Positions 8,619-16,130 are shown, counted from the stretch's first letter. The stretch is 64,000 nt of DNA from Tomitella biformata AHU 1821 (GCF_000524475.1 NZ_BAVQ01000072.1:1-64000); one strand, 5' to 3'. The notes: generated by a model not told the origin, from the sequence alone. A program made the numbers and translations.

Positions 8619-8636
8619 ATTGAATCATGATTCAAT
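8619..8636. promoter_or_regulatory. TetR operator palindrome
   Basis: ATTGAATCATGATTCAAT is a perfect 18-bp palindrome in the 83-bp gap between the divergent acyl-CoA ligase and TetR genes, 22 bp before the TetR start. It is the expected site for the adjacent regulator. A related core (TGAAT-N4-ATTCA) occurs before the TetR at 39258. Confidence 0.75.
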
Positions 8637-8658
8637 CCTTGTGGGAAGAGGAGGCTAG

Positions 8659-9285
8659 ATGGCATATCGACCGACCGACCGCACGCGTGGCGTCGCCGAG
8701 CAGCGTCGTCAGCGTTATCTCGACGCCGCGACCGGGATGGTTGCCCAGCACGGCTTCGTCGGGGCCAAGGTCAAGGCCATCGCGGAGGAGTGCGAGACCA
8801 GCGTGGGATCGGTCTACTCCTACTTCGACGGCCGGGCGGAACTGCTGGCCGAGGTCTTCCGCGGGGCCGCGAACCACGAGCTGGCCACGGTGGGCCACGC
8901 CGTGGAGAACGCCGGCCCGTCCGCGCCGGAGAAGCTGGACGCGCTGGTGGCCACGTTCGCCTCGCGCGCCTTGACCGGCCGCCAGCTCGCCTACTCACTG
9001 CTCTTCGAGCCCGTGGACCCGGTGGTCGAGGCGGAGCGCCTGCGATTCCGCGCGGCCTACCACTCGATGGGCGAGCGGGTGCTGCGCGAGGGCATCGCCG
9101 CCGGCGAGGTGCCCGCGCAGCACGCGCCCATCACCGCCGCGGCGATCATCGGTGCCATCTCGGAGGCCCTGGTCGGCCGGCTGACCCCCACTCCCGCAGG
9201 ACTTGACCCTGCCCTCTCGGACGACGCGATCGTCGCCGAGATCCAGAATTTTTGTCGACGAGCGATCGGAGCGCAGCAGCCATGA
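8659..9285 (+). CDS. TetR/AcrR-family transcriptional regulator
   Basis: A 208-residue one-component repressor with the N-terminal helix-turn-helix in about residues 13-60 (YLDAATGMVAQHGF ... TSVGSVYSYF) and a ligand-binding C-terminal domain. The ATG has a strong AGGAGG site. The gene overlaps the aidB-like gene by 4 bp (ATGA) and faces an acyl-CoA ligase across a perfect palindrome, so it most likely controls both; the ligand may be an acyl-CoA, which is inference. Confidence 0.92.
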   Translation: MAYRPTDRTRGVAEQRRQRYLDAATGMVAQHGFVGAKVKAIAEECETSVGSVYSYFDGRAELLAEVFRGAANHELATVGHAVENAGPSAPEKLDALVATFASRALTGRQLAYSLLFEPVDPVVEAERLRFRAAYHSMGERVLREGIAAGEVPAQHAPITAAAIIGAISEALVGRLTPTPAGLDPALSDDAIVAEIQNFCRRAIGAQQP

Positions 9286-10910
9286 TCAAGACCCATGTCA
9301 CCCACGAGGTGTTCAACCAGGCGGCGCCCCGCGTCGACATCAACGAGTACACGACCAACGTCGCACTCGTGGAGGGCGTCGGCCGCTACGGCGGGGACTG
9401 GGCCAGCAGGGAGCTCGAGGAGGTCGGCGCCCTCGTCGGCAGCGAGTCCTATCAGCGGGACGCGGAGCTGGCGAACACGATCACCCCGGTGCTGCGCACC
9501 CACGACCGGTGGGGCAATCGCATCGACGAGATCGACTTCCACCCCGCCTACCACCGGGTGACCGCAGAGTCCGTGAAGTACGGCGCGCACACCCGCGCCT
9601 GGGCCGGCCCGCAGCCCGGCGCGAACGTTGTGCGCGCTGGCGTGTTCATGCAGTTCGCGCAGATCGAGCCCGGCCACACCTGCCCCATCTCGATGACTCA
9701 CGCCGCCGTGCCCTCGCTCAAGCTGACCCCGGAGATCGCCGACATCTGGCTGCCCCGCGCCTACTCCCGCGAGTACGACCCGCGCCACATCGCCGGCAAA
9801 TCCAGCGCCATCTTCGGTATGGCCATGACGGAGAAGCAGGGCGGCTCCGACGTGCGCGCCAACACGACCCGCGCGGAGGAGCTCTCAGACGGCACGTGGG
9901 CGCTGACCGGCCACAAGTGGTTCTGTTCCGCGCCGCAGTCGGATGCCTTCCTGGTGCTGGCACAGGCCAACGCCGGCCTCACCTGCTTTCTGGTGCCCCG
10001 CGTGCTGCCCGACGGCGAGCGCAATGTCTTCCGCATCCAACGGCTCAAGGACAAGCTGGGCAACAAGTCCAACGCGTCCTCTGAGATCGAGCTCGACGGC
10101 ACCATCGGCTGGCTCGTCGGCGAGGTCGGCCGGGGCGTGCCCACCATCATCGAGATGGTCAACCGCACCCGGCTGGACTGCGTTTACGGCTCGGCCGCCG
10201 GCATGCGCCAGGCCGTTGCCGAGGCCGCCTGGCATGCCCGGCACCGCGCCGCGTTCGGCAAGACCCTGATCGACCAGCCCGCCATGACCGCCGTCATCGC
10301 GGACCTGCAGCTCGAATCGGAGGCCGCGGCCTGGACCGCGATGCGCCTGGCTGCCGCCCACGACGACGAGACCGGCGAGCAGGCGTCATTCCGCCGCCTG
10401 GCGACCGCCGTGTCCAAGTACTGGGTGTGCAAGCGCGGGCCGAACCACGCTTACGAGTCCCTCGAGTGCCTCGGCGGCAACGGCTACACCGAGGATTTCC
10501 CCCTGGCACGCCGCTATCGCGAGCAGCCGGTGATGGCCGTGTGGGAGGGCTCCGGCAACGTCATCGCCCTCGACGTCCTGCGCGCGATGGCCCGCGAGCC
10601 CGAGTCCGTGACCGCGTTCGACAACGAGGTCGCGCTGGCCGCGGGCACGTCCACGACGTTCGACGCTCATCTGGCCAAGATGCGCCGCCAGCTCGCTGAA
10701 CTAGCCACTGAGCCCGATGCCGCCCAGGGCCGCGTCCGCCGCACCGTCGAGTCCATGGCCCTGGCCCTGCAGGCCTCGGTGCTGTTGCGCGAGGCGCCCA
10801 CCGCCGTCGCCGAGGGCTTCATCGCGGCGCGCCTGGGCGAGGACCGCGGCTTCGAGTACGGAAACCTGCCCGACGGCGTGGATGTCGCGGTGATCGCCGC
10901 CCGCGCCTAA
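9282..10910 (+). CDS. aidB: AidB-like acyl-CoA dehydrogenase
   Basis: Flavoprotein of 542 residues in the acyl-CoA dehydrogenase superfamily. The N-terminal region with FMQFAQIEPGHTCPISMTHA and the long extra domain mark the AidB subfamily (E. coli AidB is 541 residues and is linked to the alkylation response) rather than ordinary beta-oxidation FadE. FAD-contact motifs AMTEKQGGSD and the LGGNGYTED region with a downstream WEGSGN are visible. The start is the ATG overlapping the TetR stop; GGAGCG lies ahead. It could be either a repair-related protein or an isovaleryl-type dehydrogenase; the operon with an acyl-CoA ligase and TetR argues for acyl-CoA metabolism. Confidence 0.88.
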   Translation: MIKTHVTHEVFNQAAPRVDINEYTTNVALVEGVGRYGGDWASRELEEVGALVGSESYQRDAELANTITPVLRTHDRWGNRIDEIDFHPAYHRVTAESVKYGAHTRAWAGPQPGANVVRAGVFMQFAQIEPGHTCPISMTHAAVPSLKLTPEIADIWLPRAYSREYDPRHIAGKSSAIFGMAMTEKQGGSDVRANTTRAEELSDGTWALTGHKWFCSAPQSDAFLVLAQANAGLTCFLVPRVLPDGERNVFRIQRLKDKLGNKSNASSEIELDGTIGWLVGEVGRGVPTIIEMVNRTRLDCVYGSAAGMRQAVAEAAWHARHRAAFGKTLIDQPAMTAVIADLQLESEAAAWTAMRLAAAHDDETGEQASFRRLATAVSKYWVCKRGPNHAYESLECLGGNGYTEDFPLARRYREQPVMAVWEGSGNVIALDVLRAMAREPESVTAFDNEVALAAGTSTTFDAHLAKMRRQLAELATEPDAAQGRVRRTVESMALALQASVLLREAPTAVAEGFIAARLGEDRGFEYGNLPDGVDVAVIAARA

Positions 10911-10968
10911 TCCTAGCCTCCCTGCCCGCCCCCCGCCCGCGAATTCGCCGCGCTTACGCAGCGCCGCC

Positions 10969-10982
10969 GCGCTTGCAAGCGC
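10969..10982. repeat. 14-bp perfect palindrome
   Basis: GCGCTTGCAAGCGC lies in the intergenic space between the aidB-like gene and the convergent epimerase. It may help terminate transcription or be a repeat element; nothing in the sequence decides this. Confidence 0.45.
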
Positions 10983-10997
10983 AGTGCGCCGACGCAA

Positions 10998-11041
10998 GCG
11001 CGGCGACCTTGAAAATGCAGCGCGGCGACCTCGAAAATGCA
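10998..11041. repeat. two tandem copies of a 22-bp repeat
   Basis: Unit 1 (10998-11019) and unit 2 (11020-11041) are identical apart from one T/C change, with core GCGCGGCGACC-T/C-TGAAAATGCA read from the first copy. They sit just before the 3' end of the epimerase gene. Confidence 0.6.
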
Positions 11042-11051
11042 GCGTCGAAGG

Positions 11052-12032
11052 TCAGCCCGCGAACTGGCGCGAGCTGATCAGGAAGGTGATGAGGTCCTGG
11101 ATGGTCTCGGCGGCCCGGCGGGGCTGGTAGCCCAGCTCGGAGGAGGCCTTCGAGCCGTCGACCTCGGGCTGGGCGATGAGCGCGCCCATCGCGGCCTTGG
11201 AGACGAGGTCAGAGCCGAACTTCGCGGCGATCGGTTCGGCGACGGGCAGGATCGCGACGATCCAGCTTAGGGGGAACGCGACGATGGGCCCGCGACGGCC
11301 CGTGATCTTCGCCGCCATGTTGAATACCCATTTCATGTTCAGCATGTGCCCGGTGAGCAGGTAGTTCTCGCCGGTGCGGCCCTTCTCGGCGGCCAGGGTA
11401 AGGCCGATGACGACATCGCGCACGTCCACCAGGTCGAAGCCGCCGGTGACCACGGCGGGGATGCGGCCACGCGCGGAGTCGCGGAGCATGCCGTTGATCC
11501 TGGAGAGGGCGCCGAAGTCGGTGGGGCCGTACACGCCGGTCGGGTTGCAGATCACCGCGTCGAGGCCCTTGGCGATGACCTTCTGCAACTCCTGCTCGCC
11601 CGCCCACTTCGAGCGGTCGTAGACGGGGATCTCCGGGCTCTCGGAGCGTCGGGAGGCCTCGTTGAGGAAGCCGCCGCAGCTGTACTGGTCGAACGAGTGG
11701 ACCGAGCTGCAGTGGACCAGGCGCCGGACGCCCATCTTGAGGGCGGCCTCGGCGACGATGCGCACACCCTTGGTATTGAGGTTCCAGGCGGTCTCGTCCT
11801 GCTGCTTGAGGGTGATCATCGCGACCATGTGGTACGCGATATCGACACCTTCGAGGGCGGCTTCCATGGCGGCCGGGTCCAGGACATTGCCCTCGATGAA
11901 CGTCACGCCGTGGGTGGGCCAATGCTCCGCGGCAATCCGGTCGATGGCGACAACGTCGTGGCCCTGCTCCACTAGGAGGTCCACAAGATTCGATCCGACG
12001 AAGCCCGCGGCCCCTGTCACTGCAACCTTCAT
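11052..12032 (-). CDS. NAD-dependent epimerase/dehydratase family protein
   Basis: Extended SDR enzyme of 326 residues. The Rossmann motif GAAGFVGSN is at residues 7-15 and the catalytic YDRSK tetrad part is near the middle, after VHCSSVHSF. This branch includes 3-beta-hydroxysteroid dehydrogenase/dihydroflavonol-reductase-like and sugar epimerase proteins; I cannot choose a substrate. The ATG at 12030-12032 starts directly at the MKVAVTGAAG nucleotide-binding strand; an ATG ten codons upstream is possible. It stands alone and converges with the aidB-like gene. Confidence 0.82.
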   Translation of the reverse strand: MKVAVTGAAGFVGSNLVDLLVEQGHDVVAIDRIAAEHWPTHGVTFIEGNVLDPAAMEAALEGVDIAYHMVAMITLKQQDETAWNLNTKGVRIVAEAALKMGVRRLVHCSSVHSFDQYSCGGFLNEASRRSESPEIPVYDRSKWAGEQELQKVIAKGLDAVICNPTGVYGPTDFGALSRINGMLRDSARGRIPAVVTGGFDLVDVRDVVIGLTLAAEKGRTGENYLLTGHMLNMKWVFNMAAKITGRRGPIVAFPLSWIVAILPVAEPIAAKFGSDLVSKAAMGALIAQPEVDGSKASSELGYQPRRAAETIQDLITFLISSRQFAG

Positions 12033-12148
12033 GCCTTTAGTCCTCTTCTCATCCACCGGCATAGTGCCATCAATAAGTAGAACACGTTGCAGTTAGTTGT
12101 GTCCAGAGTCCTGTTTGGCAATCGTCGGCGTGGGACTGTCGGGGGGAG

Positions 12149-12763
12149 ATGGAAGGCTGGTGGTGCGGCGTCGAAGAAATCGGCGCGCTCATCGAGAGGC
12201 TGAGGGTGTTGTCTGAGGAACTGGCGGAGTCCGGGGAACTGGCTGATCCACCGCGTCGAGGCTGGCCCGCCACATGGCCAGCTGCCGCGAAGAATGCCGC
12301 GGACTTGCTACTGACGGGCTTGTGGCGCGTGCGGCAAAACGCGGAGGATGATTCCGCCGCGACGGCGGCGGCGCTGGGCGAGGCGATAACGGAGCTGGCG
12401 AAGCACGGCGGTCCGGCGCTGCCACTCCAGGCCGCCATGATCCGAGAATTGCTCGAGCGCGCCTATCCGGACGGGTTCACCGGCAAGGTGGTGCAGGAGG
12501 TGTTGATGCGGTGCGTCGGCGCCGCGTCGGAGCTGATGGACGACGAGGGGCTGATCGAGGACCTGGCGCTGGTCGTGGGCGGCGCGCTGGGGATGTCCGA
12601 GGAGTTCGGGGAGTCCGCGGGGCCCCGAGCGGCAGCCCGTTTCCTGCGGTCCGGGCTGCTGGTGCTGGATGATCTGCTGTCGCGCACAGGGCTCGACGCC
12701 GGGGTGGCCGTCGAGACGGCGATCGGCGAGATCTGGCGCTCGGAGACAATGGAGATGCCGTGA
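12149..12763 (+). CDS. hypothetical protein, 204 aa
   Basis: I do not recognise a family. The protein is acidic, helical in appearance and rich in Ala, Leu and Glu, with no signal peptide or membrane segment. N-terminal residues 1-30 look like an amphipathic helix; two similar helical blocks follow, ending in a conserved-looking GEIWRSE motif. The codon use fits its neighbours, and the reverse-strand frames give low-complexity protein, so it is likely real. The start is uncertain because a G-rich stretch runs right up to the ATG. It precedes the hslR-like gene by 60 bases and may share its transcript. Confidence 0.6.
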   Translation: MEGWWCGVEEIGALIERLRVLSEELAESGELADPPRRGWPATWPAAAKNAADLLLTGLWRVRQNAEDDSAATAAALGEAITELAKHGGPALPLQAAMIRELLERAYPDGFTGKVVQEVLMRCVGAASELMDDEGLIEDLALVVGGALGMSEEFGESAGPRAAARFLRSGLLVLDDLLSRTGLDAGVAVETAIGEIWRSETMEMP

Positions 12764-12823
12764 CGGGCCGGCCATGACGGGCGGACCGTCACAGGAATTC
12801 GAGACTCGAGCTAAGGAGCCGCG

Positions 12824-13207
12824 GTGACGCCGGGGATTGTGCGGGTAGACAGCTGGACGTGGTCGGTGCGGCTATTCAAGACCAGGTCGGCGGCGGCCGC
12901 CGCGTGCCGCGCGGGCCAAGTGCGGGTGAACGGCGCGGCGGTCAAACCCGCCCGGCCGCTGGTGGTGGGCGACGAGGTCCGGGTCCGGGTGGATGGGTTC
13001 GAGCGGATTGTCGAGGTCGTGCGGTTGATCCACAAGCGCGTCGGCCCGCCGGTGGCGGCGGAGTGCATGATCGATAAGAGTCCGCCGCGGCCGCCCCGTG
13101 AGGCGATCCTCGGCATTCCCCTCCGCGACCGTGGCGCGGGGCGGCCCACCAAGCGGGACCGCCGCGAGATTGAGCGGCTGCGCGGGCGGTTTCCGGAAGA
13201 GCGCTAG
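12824..13207 (+). CDS. hslR: S4-domain RNA-binding protein (Hsp15/HslR-like)
   Basis: 127 residues, with an S4 RNA-binding domain near residues 6-60: RVDSWTWSVRLFKTRSAAAAACRAGQV followed by VNG and the GDEVRV strand. The basic C-terminal tail (GRPTKRDRREIERLRGR) matches the ribosome-associated heat-shock Hsp15 family, which binds stalled 50S subunits carrying peptidyl-tRNA. The GTG start has an AAGGAG site. A strong hairpin terminator follows. Confidence 0.85.
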   Translation: MTPGIVRVDSWTWSVRLFKTRSAAAAACRAGQVRVNGAAVKPARPLVVGDEVRVRVDGFERIVEVVRLIHKRVGPPVAAECMIDKSPPRPPREAILGIPLRDRGAGRPTKRDRREIERLRGRFPEER

Positions 13208-13219
13208 CGGATCCGGACG

Positions 13220-13259
13220 CACAAGAGCCGGCGACTGCTAGGGGTCGCCGGCTCTTGTG
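13220..13259. terminator. 16-bp hairpin terminator
   Basis: Perfect 16-bp inverted repeat (13220-13235 with 13244-13259), 8-base loop, between converging hslR-like and small membrane protein genes. Confidence 0.7.
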
Positions 13260-13266
13260 GGAAGGG

Positions 13267-13470
13267 CTATTTGTCCTGGGTTGCCGTCGGCGCCGCCTGG
13301 GCTGCCGACTCATGCACCGAGGGGCCGGTGGAGGCAGGGGACTTCCAGTTGTTCAGGAAGTTCGGCCAGATCGAAACGATGAACAGCAGTAGTGAGACCA
13401 AAATGGCCATCACAAGGGATCCCACAAGCACGACGGTGCCGACGCCGGACATAATGCTGGTCCAGTCCAT
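13267..13470 (-). CDS. small single-pass membrane protein, 67 aa
   Basis: From the ATG at 13468-13470, which has a perfect GGAGGT site 7 bases ahead, the product is 67 residues: a short polar start, one long hydrophobic segment (about residues 8-36, very rich in Val, Leu and Ile) and a Ser/Ala/Pro-rich tail after WPNFLNNWK. It has no cleavable signal and no lipobox. Function unknown; its size recalls small accessory or envelope proteins of mycolata, but it does not resemble PorA or PorH. Monocistronic. Confidence 0.65.
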   Translation of the reverse strand: MDWTSIMSGVGTVVLVGSLVMAILVSLLLFIVSIWPNFLNNWKSPASTGPSVHESAAQAAPTATQDK

Positions 13471-13555
13471 CAGATCAACCTCCAAGGCAGACTGTCACGG
13501 AGCTACACAATTGCCGTTGACACTACTCTGACGCGGGTGTGGGATTCAAACTGGT

Positions 13556-14089
13556 CTAGGTGGCGTTCAAGAGGTTGGCGGCGGAGACGAACGCGTTCAC
13601 GATCGAGTCGGTGCAGCTGGCACCCATCCCCATCGCCCAGTGCCGGCGGGCACCGTTGGTGCAATAGATGAAGGTCGCGGTCATCTCGCCGGCCTGCTGC
13701 TGGTGGAATGACGTGACCTCCATGGGGAAGCCGGCCTCGTGCAGCATCGCGGTCATCGCGGAGATCGGCCCGGCAGCATCCGCGCTTGCGTGACAGATGG
13801 TGCGCTCGATACCGAGGGTCGCGGAGTAGGTGGACTTCGCCGAGTTGATGCGCTGTTCGCTCCACGCCGACAGCCGCAGTGGGCCCGAGGATGGTGCATA
13901 GGCGGCCTCAAATGTGGGCCAGGACATCTGGGCGGCCTCGAGGCGGAGCTCGCGGGGCAGGGCCTTCCCGAAGCGCTGGGCGAACGGGTCGGCCGGACGT
14001 GCGGCGCGGCGGTCCTGGCCGGAGATCCGGGACGGGGCGGGGCACCGTGCGGCGATGGCCAAGGGGCTGGTGATGCTGGGAGAATTCAT
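13556..14089 (-). CDS. stand-alone LeuA regulatory (allosteric) domain protein
   Basis: 177 residues. The C-terminal part (about 90-177) resembles the leucine-binding dimerisation domain of 2-isopropylmalate synthase: a G-I-x-R strand, the A-A-G-P-I-S-A-M-T-A-M-L-H helix, a V-T-S-F-H-Q-Q strand and an A-T-F-I-Y strand. The catalytic TIM barrel is missing. Homologous small proteins are annotated in Rhodococcus/Gordonia-type genomes without known function. It may sense leucine or modulate LeuA; that is inference. Strong support comes from its leader: an apparent Leu/Val attenuator lies directly upstream (14090-14247). The ATG has GGAAGA about 10 bases ahead. Confidence 0.75.
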   Translation of the reverse strand: MNSPSITSPLAIAARCPAPSRISGQDRRAARPADPFAQRFGKALPRELRLEAAQMSWPTFEAAYAPSSGPLRLSAWSEQRINSAKSTYSATLGIERTICHASADAAGPISAMTAMLHEAGFPMEVTSFHQQQAGEMTATFIYCTNGARRHWAMGMGASCTDSIVNAFVSAANLLNAT

Positions 14090-14121
14090 GAGAAGCGGTC
14101 TTCCGTGATGTGAATCAGGGG

Positions 14122-14177
14122 GGACCGACTGGGTAGCTCAAAGACCCGCAGAGAGGGGTCGGTCCGAATCAGACCCC
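14122..14177 (-). promoter_or_regulatory. transcription attenuator with mutually exclusive stems
   Basis: On the minus strand, in order of transcription: segment A GGGGTC (14177-14172, the last two sense codons of the leader peptide), segment B GGACCGACCCC (14165-14155) and segment C GTCGGTCC (14129-14122). A pairs with GACCCC of B (6 bp); C pairs with GGACCGAC of B (8 bp). The two stems share 14158-14160 and cannot coexist. This is the arrangement of a ribosome-mediated attenuator: a ribosome stalled at the Leu/Val codons leaves A free to block the B:C stem. There is no U-run after C. Confidence 0.6.
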
Positions 14178-14210
14178 GCTGCGGCGGTGAACTACGAGAA
14201 GGCGCTTCAT
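14169..14210 (-). CDS. leader peptide with Leu-Leu-Val-Val control codons
   Basis: Thirteen codons: M-K-R-L-L-V-V-H-R-R-S-G-V then TGA. Four consecutive branched-chain amino acid codons (CTT CTC GTA GTT, 14190-14201) precede the alternative stems. A good promoter (TTGCCG-17-TAGTAT) puts the transcription start within 0-3 bases of the ATG, so the peptide would be read leaderless, as known for actinobacterial amino-acid leader peptides. Confidence 0.6.
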   Translation of the reverse strand: MKRLLVVHRRSGV

Positions 14211-14218
14211 GGCCGCCA

Positions 14219-14247
14219 ATACTACCGCCGATCCGCACTGTCGGCAA
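14219..14247 (-). promoter_or_regulatory. promoter of the leader peptide / LeuA-regulatory-domain gene
   Basis: On the minus strand TTGCCG (14247-14242) and TAGTAT (14224-14219) are separated by 17 bases. The predicted start at about 14212 is essentially the leader-peptide ATG at 14210. Confidence 0.6.
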
Positions 14248-14330
14248 CGCCGCGGGTGGGCGCGGGCCCCAGCGCTGGTATCGGAAGTATTCACGACTCT
14301 ACGATTTTGGGTAGATAGATGTATGCGGCT

Positions 14331-14360
14331 CTGACATTATTTGAGGCAGTTCCCTACACT
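14331..14360 (+). promoter_or_regulatory. leaderless promoter of the 161-aa membrane protein
   Basis: CTGACA, 18 bases, TACACT. The predicted transcription start at 14367 falls one base before the GTG start codon at 14368. Confidence 0.55.
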
Positions 14361-14367
14361 TAAAACC

Positions 14368-14853
14368 GTGATCCTTGAGAGCCACGCGCGGCGCGGCGTG
14401 CGAATCCCCCCCGCGAGCCTCCCGATGGCGAGCTTCGGGGCGACGGCCGTGGTGGCCGGCGGGATCGTGGCCGCGGCGACCGCATCTGCGCCGAGCCAGC
14501 CCGCGGCGTGGGCATCGGCGTACCTGGTGCTGGTCGTCGGGGTGGTGCAGGTGGCGTTGGCCGTCGGGCTGGGGCTGCTCGCGGTGCGGCCGATCACCGG
14601 GTCGATGCAGGCCTGGGCCTTCGGACTGTTCAACCTGGGCAATGCCGCGGTGCTGGTCGGAACGCTGCTCGACGGCACAGGGGGCGGAGTGTGGATCGTC
14701 GACCTCGGTGGCGTGCTGCTGCTCGCCGCGATGGGGCTACTCCTCTATTACGTGCGAGGGGCGCGGCGAAGCTGGTTGCTGGCCCTGTACGTCGGCGTGG
14801 TGGGCGTGATCGTGGTGAGCATGCCGATCGGCCTGGTGCTGTCCCGGGTGTGA
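14368..14853 (+). CDS. four-helix integral membrane protein
   Basis: 161 residues from a leaderless GTG start. After an N-terminal basic stretch there are about four hydrophobic segments (roughly residues 20-45, 50-75, 85-105/113-128 and 135-158), with the third and fourth linked by a short positively charged GARRS loop. No recognised family motif. The frame is open 9 codons further up to a TTG, but the promoter overlaps that stretch. It is followed 75 bases later by the ATPase gene. Confidence 0.65.
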   Translation: MILESHARRGVRIPPASLPMASFGATAVVAGGIVAAATASAPSQPAAWASAYLVLVVGVVQVALAVGLGLLAVRPITGSMQAWAFGLFNLGNAAVLVGTLLDGTGGGVWIVDLGGVLLLAAMGLLLYYVRGARRSWLLALYVGVVGVIVVSMPIGLVLSRV

Positions 14854-14869
14854 GTGGCTTATATGTATT

Positions 14870-14895
14870 TCTACGACACTGGCTAGAGTCGTAGA
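14870..14895. promoter_or_regulatory. inverted repeat in front of the ATPase gene
   Basis: TCTACGAC (14870-14877) and GTCGTAGA (14888-14895) form an 8-bp inverted repeat with 10 bases between, in an AT-rich stretch. A looser relative TCTAC-N8-GTAGA is at 14298-14315 before the preceding gene. Likely a regulator site. Confidence 0.45.
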
Positions 14896-14915
14896 TATTC
14901 ACCTGATCTCGTTGC

Positions 14916-14921
14916 TACCGT
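14916..14921 (+). promoter_or_regulatory. extended -10 element of a leaderless ATPase transcript
   Basis: TGC-TACCGT gives a predicted start at 14928, one base before the ATG at 14929. No convincing -35 is present. Confidence 0.4.
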
Positions 14922-14928
14922 CGGCGGC

Positions 14929-16116
14929 ATGGACCCAGTACGCAATCCCTATGCGCCTGGCGCAGGGCAGCGGCCGCCGGAGCTGGCGGGCCGTGACAAG
15001 CAGATCGAGGCCTTCGAGGTAGTGCTTGAGCGCATTGCCCGCGGCCGTCCCGAGCGCTCCGTGCTGCTGACGGGTCTGCGCGGGGTGGGCAAGACGGTGC
15101 TGCTGAACAAACTGCGCTCGTCCGCCATTTCCCGCAGTTGGGGGACCGGGAAGATCGAGGCGCGGCCCGGCCAGGGCCTGCGCCGTCCGCTGTCCTCCGC
15201 GCTGCACATGGCGGTGCGCGAGATCGCGCCGGCGCACCGCGATCCAGAGCAGGTGGAGAACTTCCTGGGTGTGCTGAAGGCCTTCGCACTGCGCGCCACC
15301 GCGGACAAGGGGATGCGGGAGCGCTGGCAGCCGGGCATCGACGCCGTCCTGGTCTCGGGCCGGGCGGACTCCGGCGACATGGAGATCGACCTGGTGGAAC
15401 TGCTGCTCGACGCGGCCGCACTAGCCCGAGACGTGGGCGTGGGTATTGCGATCTTCATCGACGAGATGCAGGACCTCGCGGCAGAGGACGTGTCCGCGAT
15501 CTGCGGCGCGTGCCACGAGCTCAGCCAGGACGGCGCCCCGCTGATCGTCGTCGGGGCGGGCCTGCCGCACCTGCCCGCGGTGCTGACTGCCTCCAAGAGC
15601 TATTCAGAACGGCTGTTCAGCTATCACCGCATCGGCCGCCTGGACCGCGATGCCGCGGACTTGGCGCTGACGGCGCCGGCTGAGCGGGAGGGCGTCGAGT
15701 TCACGCAGTCGGCGCTCGACCAGTTGTACTCGGCGGCGGATGGCTACCCCTACTTCGTGCAGGCCTACGGGAAGGCCGCGTGGGACCAGGCGGCGACGAG
15801 CCCCATCACCGATGTCGACGTTCGGGTGGCGGCGCCGCTCGCTGAGGAGGAGTTGGCCGTCGGCTTTTTCGGTTCGCGCTATGAGCGTGCGACGCCGGCT
15901 GAGCGGGAGTACATGCGGGCGATGGCCGAGCTCTCGGGGGACGACGGGCCGGTGCCGACCGCGTCGATCGCGGAGCAGCTAGGGCGCAAGCCCGCGTCGC
16001 TGTCCCCGGCGCGGGACGGGCTGATCAAGAAGGGCCTGATCTTCTCGGCCGAGCGCGGCTCCATCGGGTTCACCGTCCCGCACTTCGGCCGTTATCTGCG
16101 GGCGCAGTCGGAATAG
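14929..16116 (+). CDS. AAA-type ATPase with C-terminal winged helix
   Basis: 395 residues. An N-terminal LAGRDKQIEAFE motif leads into the P-loop GLRGVGKT (about residues 48-55), and the Walker B IAIFIDEMQDL is near residues 175-185; a sensor-like VVGAGLPHLP follows. The last ~70 residues (ASIAEQLGRKPASLSPARDGLIKKGLI) look like a winged helix. This is the AAA_16/archaeal-ATPase-like group, often found as orphans in actinobacteria; function unknown. The gene is flanked by an inverted repeat at its promoter and an AT-rich 16-bp hairpin after its stop. Confidence 0.8.
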   Translation: MDPVRNPYAPGAGQRPPELAGRDKQIEAFEVVLERIARGRPERSVLLTGLRGVGKTVLLNKLRSSAISRSWGTGKIEARPGQGLRRPLSSALHMAVREIAPAHRDPEQVENFLGVLKAFALRATADKGMRERWQPGIDAVLVSGRADSGDMEIDLVELLLDAAALARDVGVGIAIFIDEMQDLAAEDVSAICGACHELSQDGAPLIVVGAGLPHLPAVLTASKSYSERLFSYHRIGRLDRDAADLALTAPAEREGVEFTQSALDQLYSAADGYPYFVQAYGKAAWDQAATSPITDVDVRVAAPLAEEELAVGFFGSRYERATPAEREYMRAMAELSGDDGPVPTASIAEQLGRKPASLSPARDGLIKKGLIFSAERGSIGFTVPHFGRYLRAQSE

Positions 16117-16130
16117 CCGCGTCATCTTTG

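Noticed and set aside
12962-13313. minus-strand reading frames over the Hsp15-like gene
   Set aside because: They are antisense Arg/Pro-rich shadows and cross the strong terminator hairpin.
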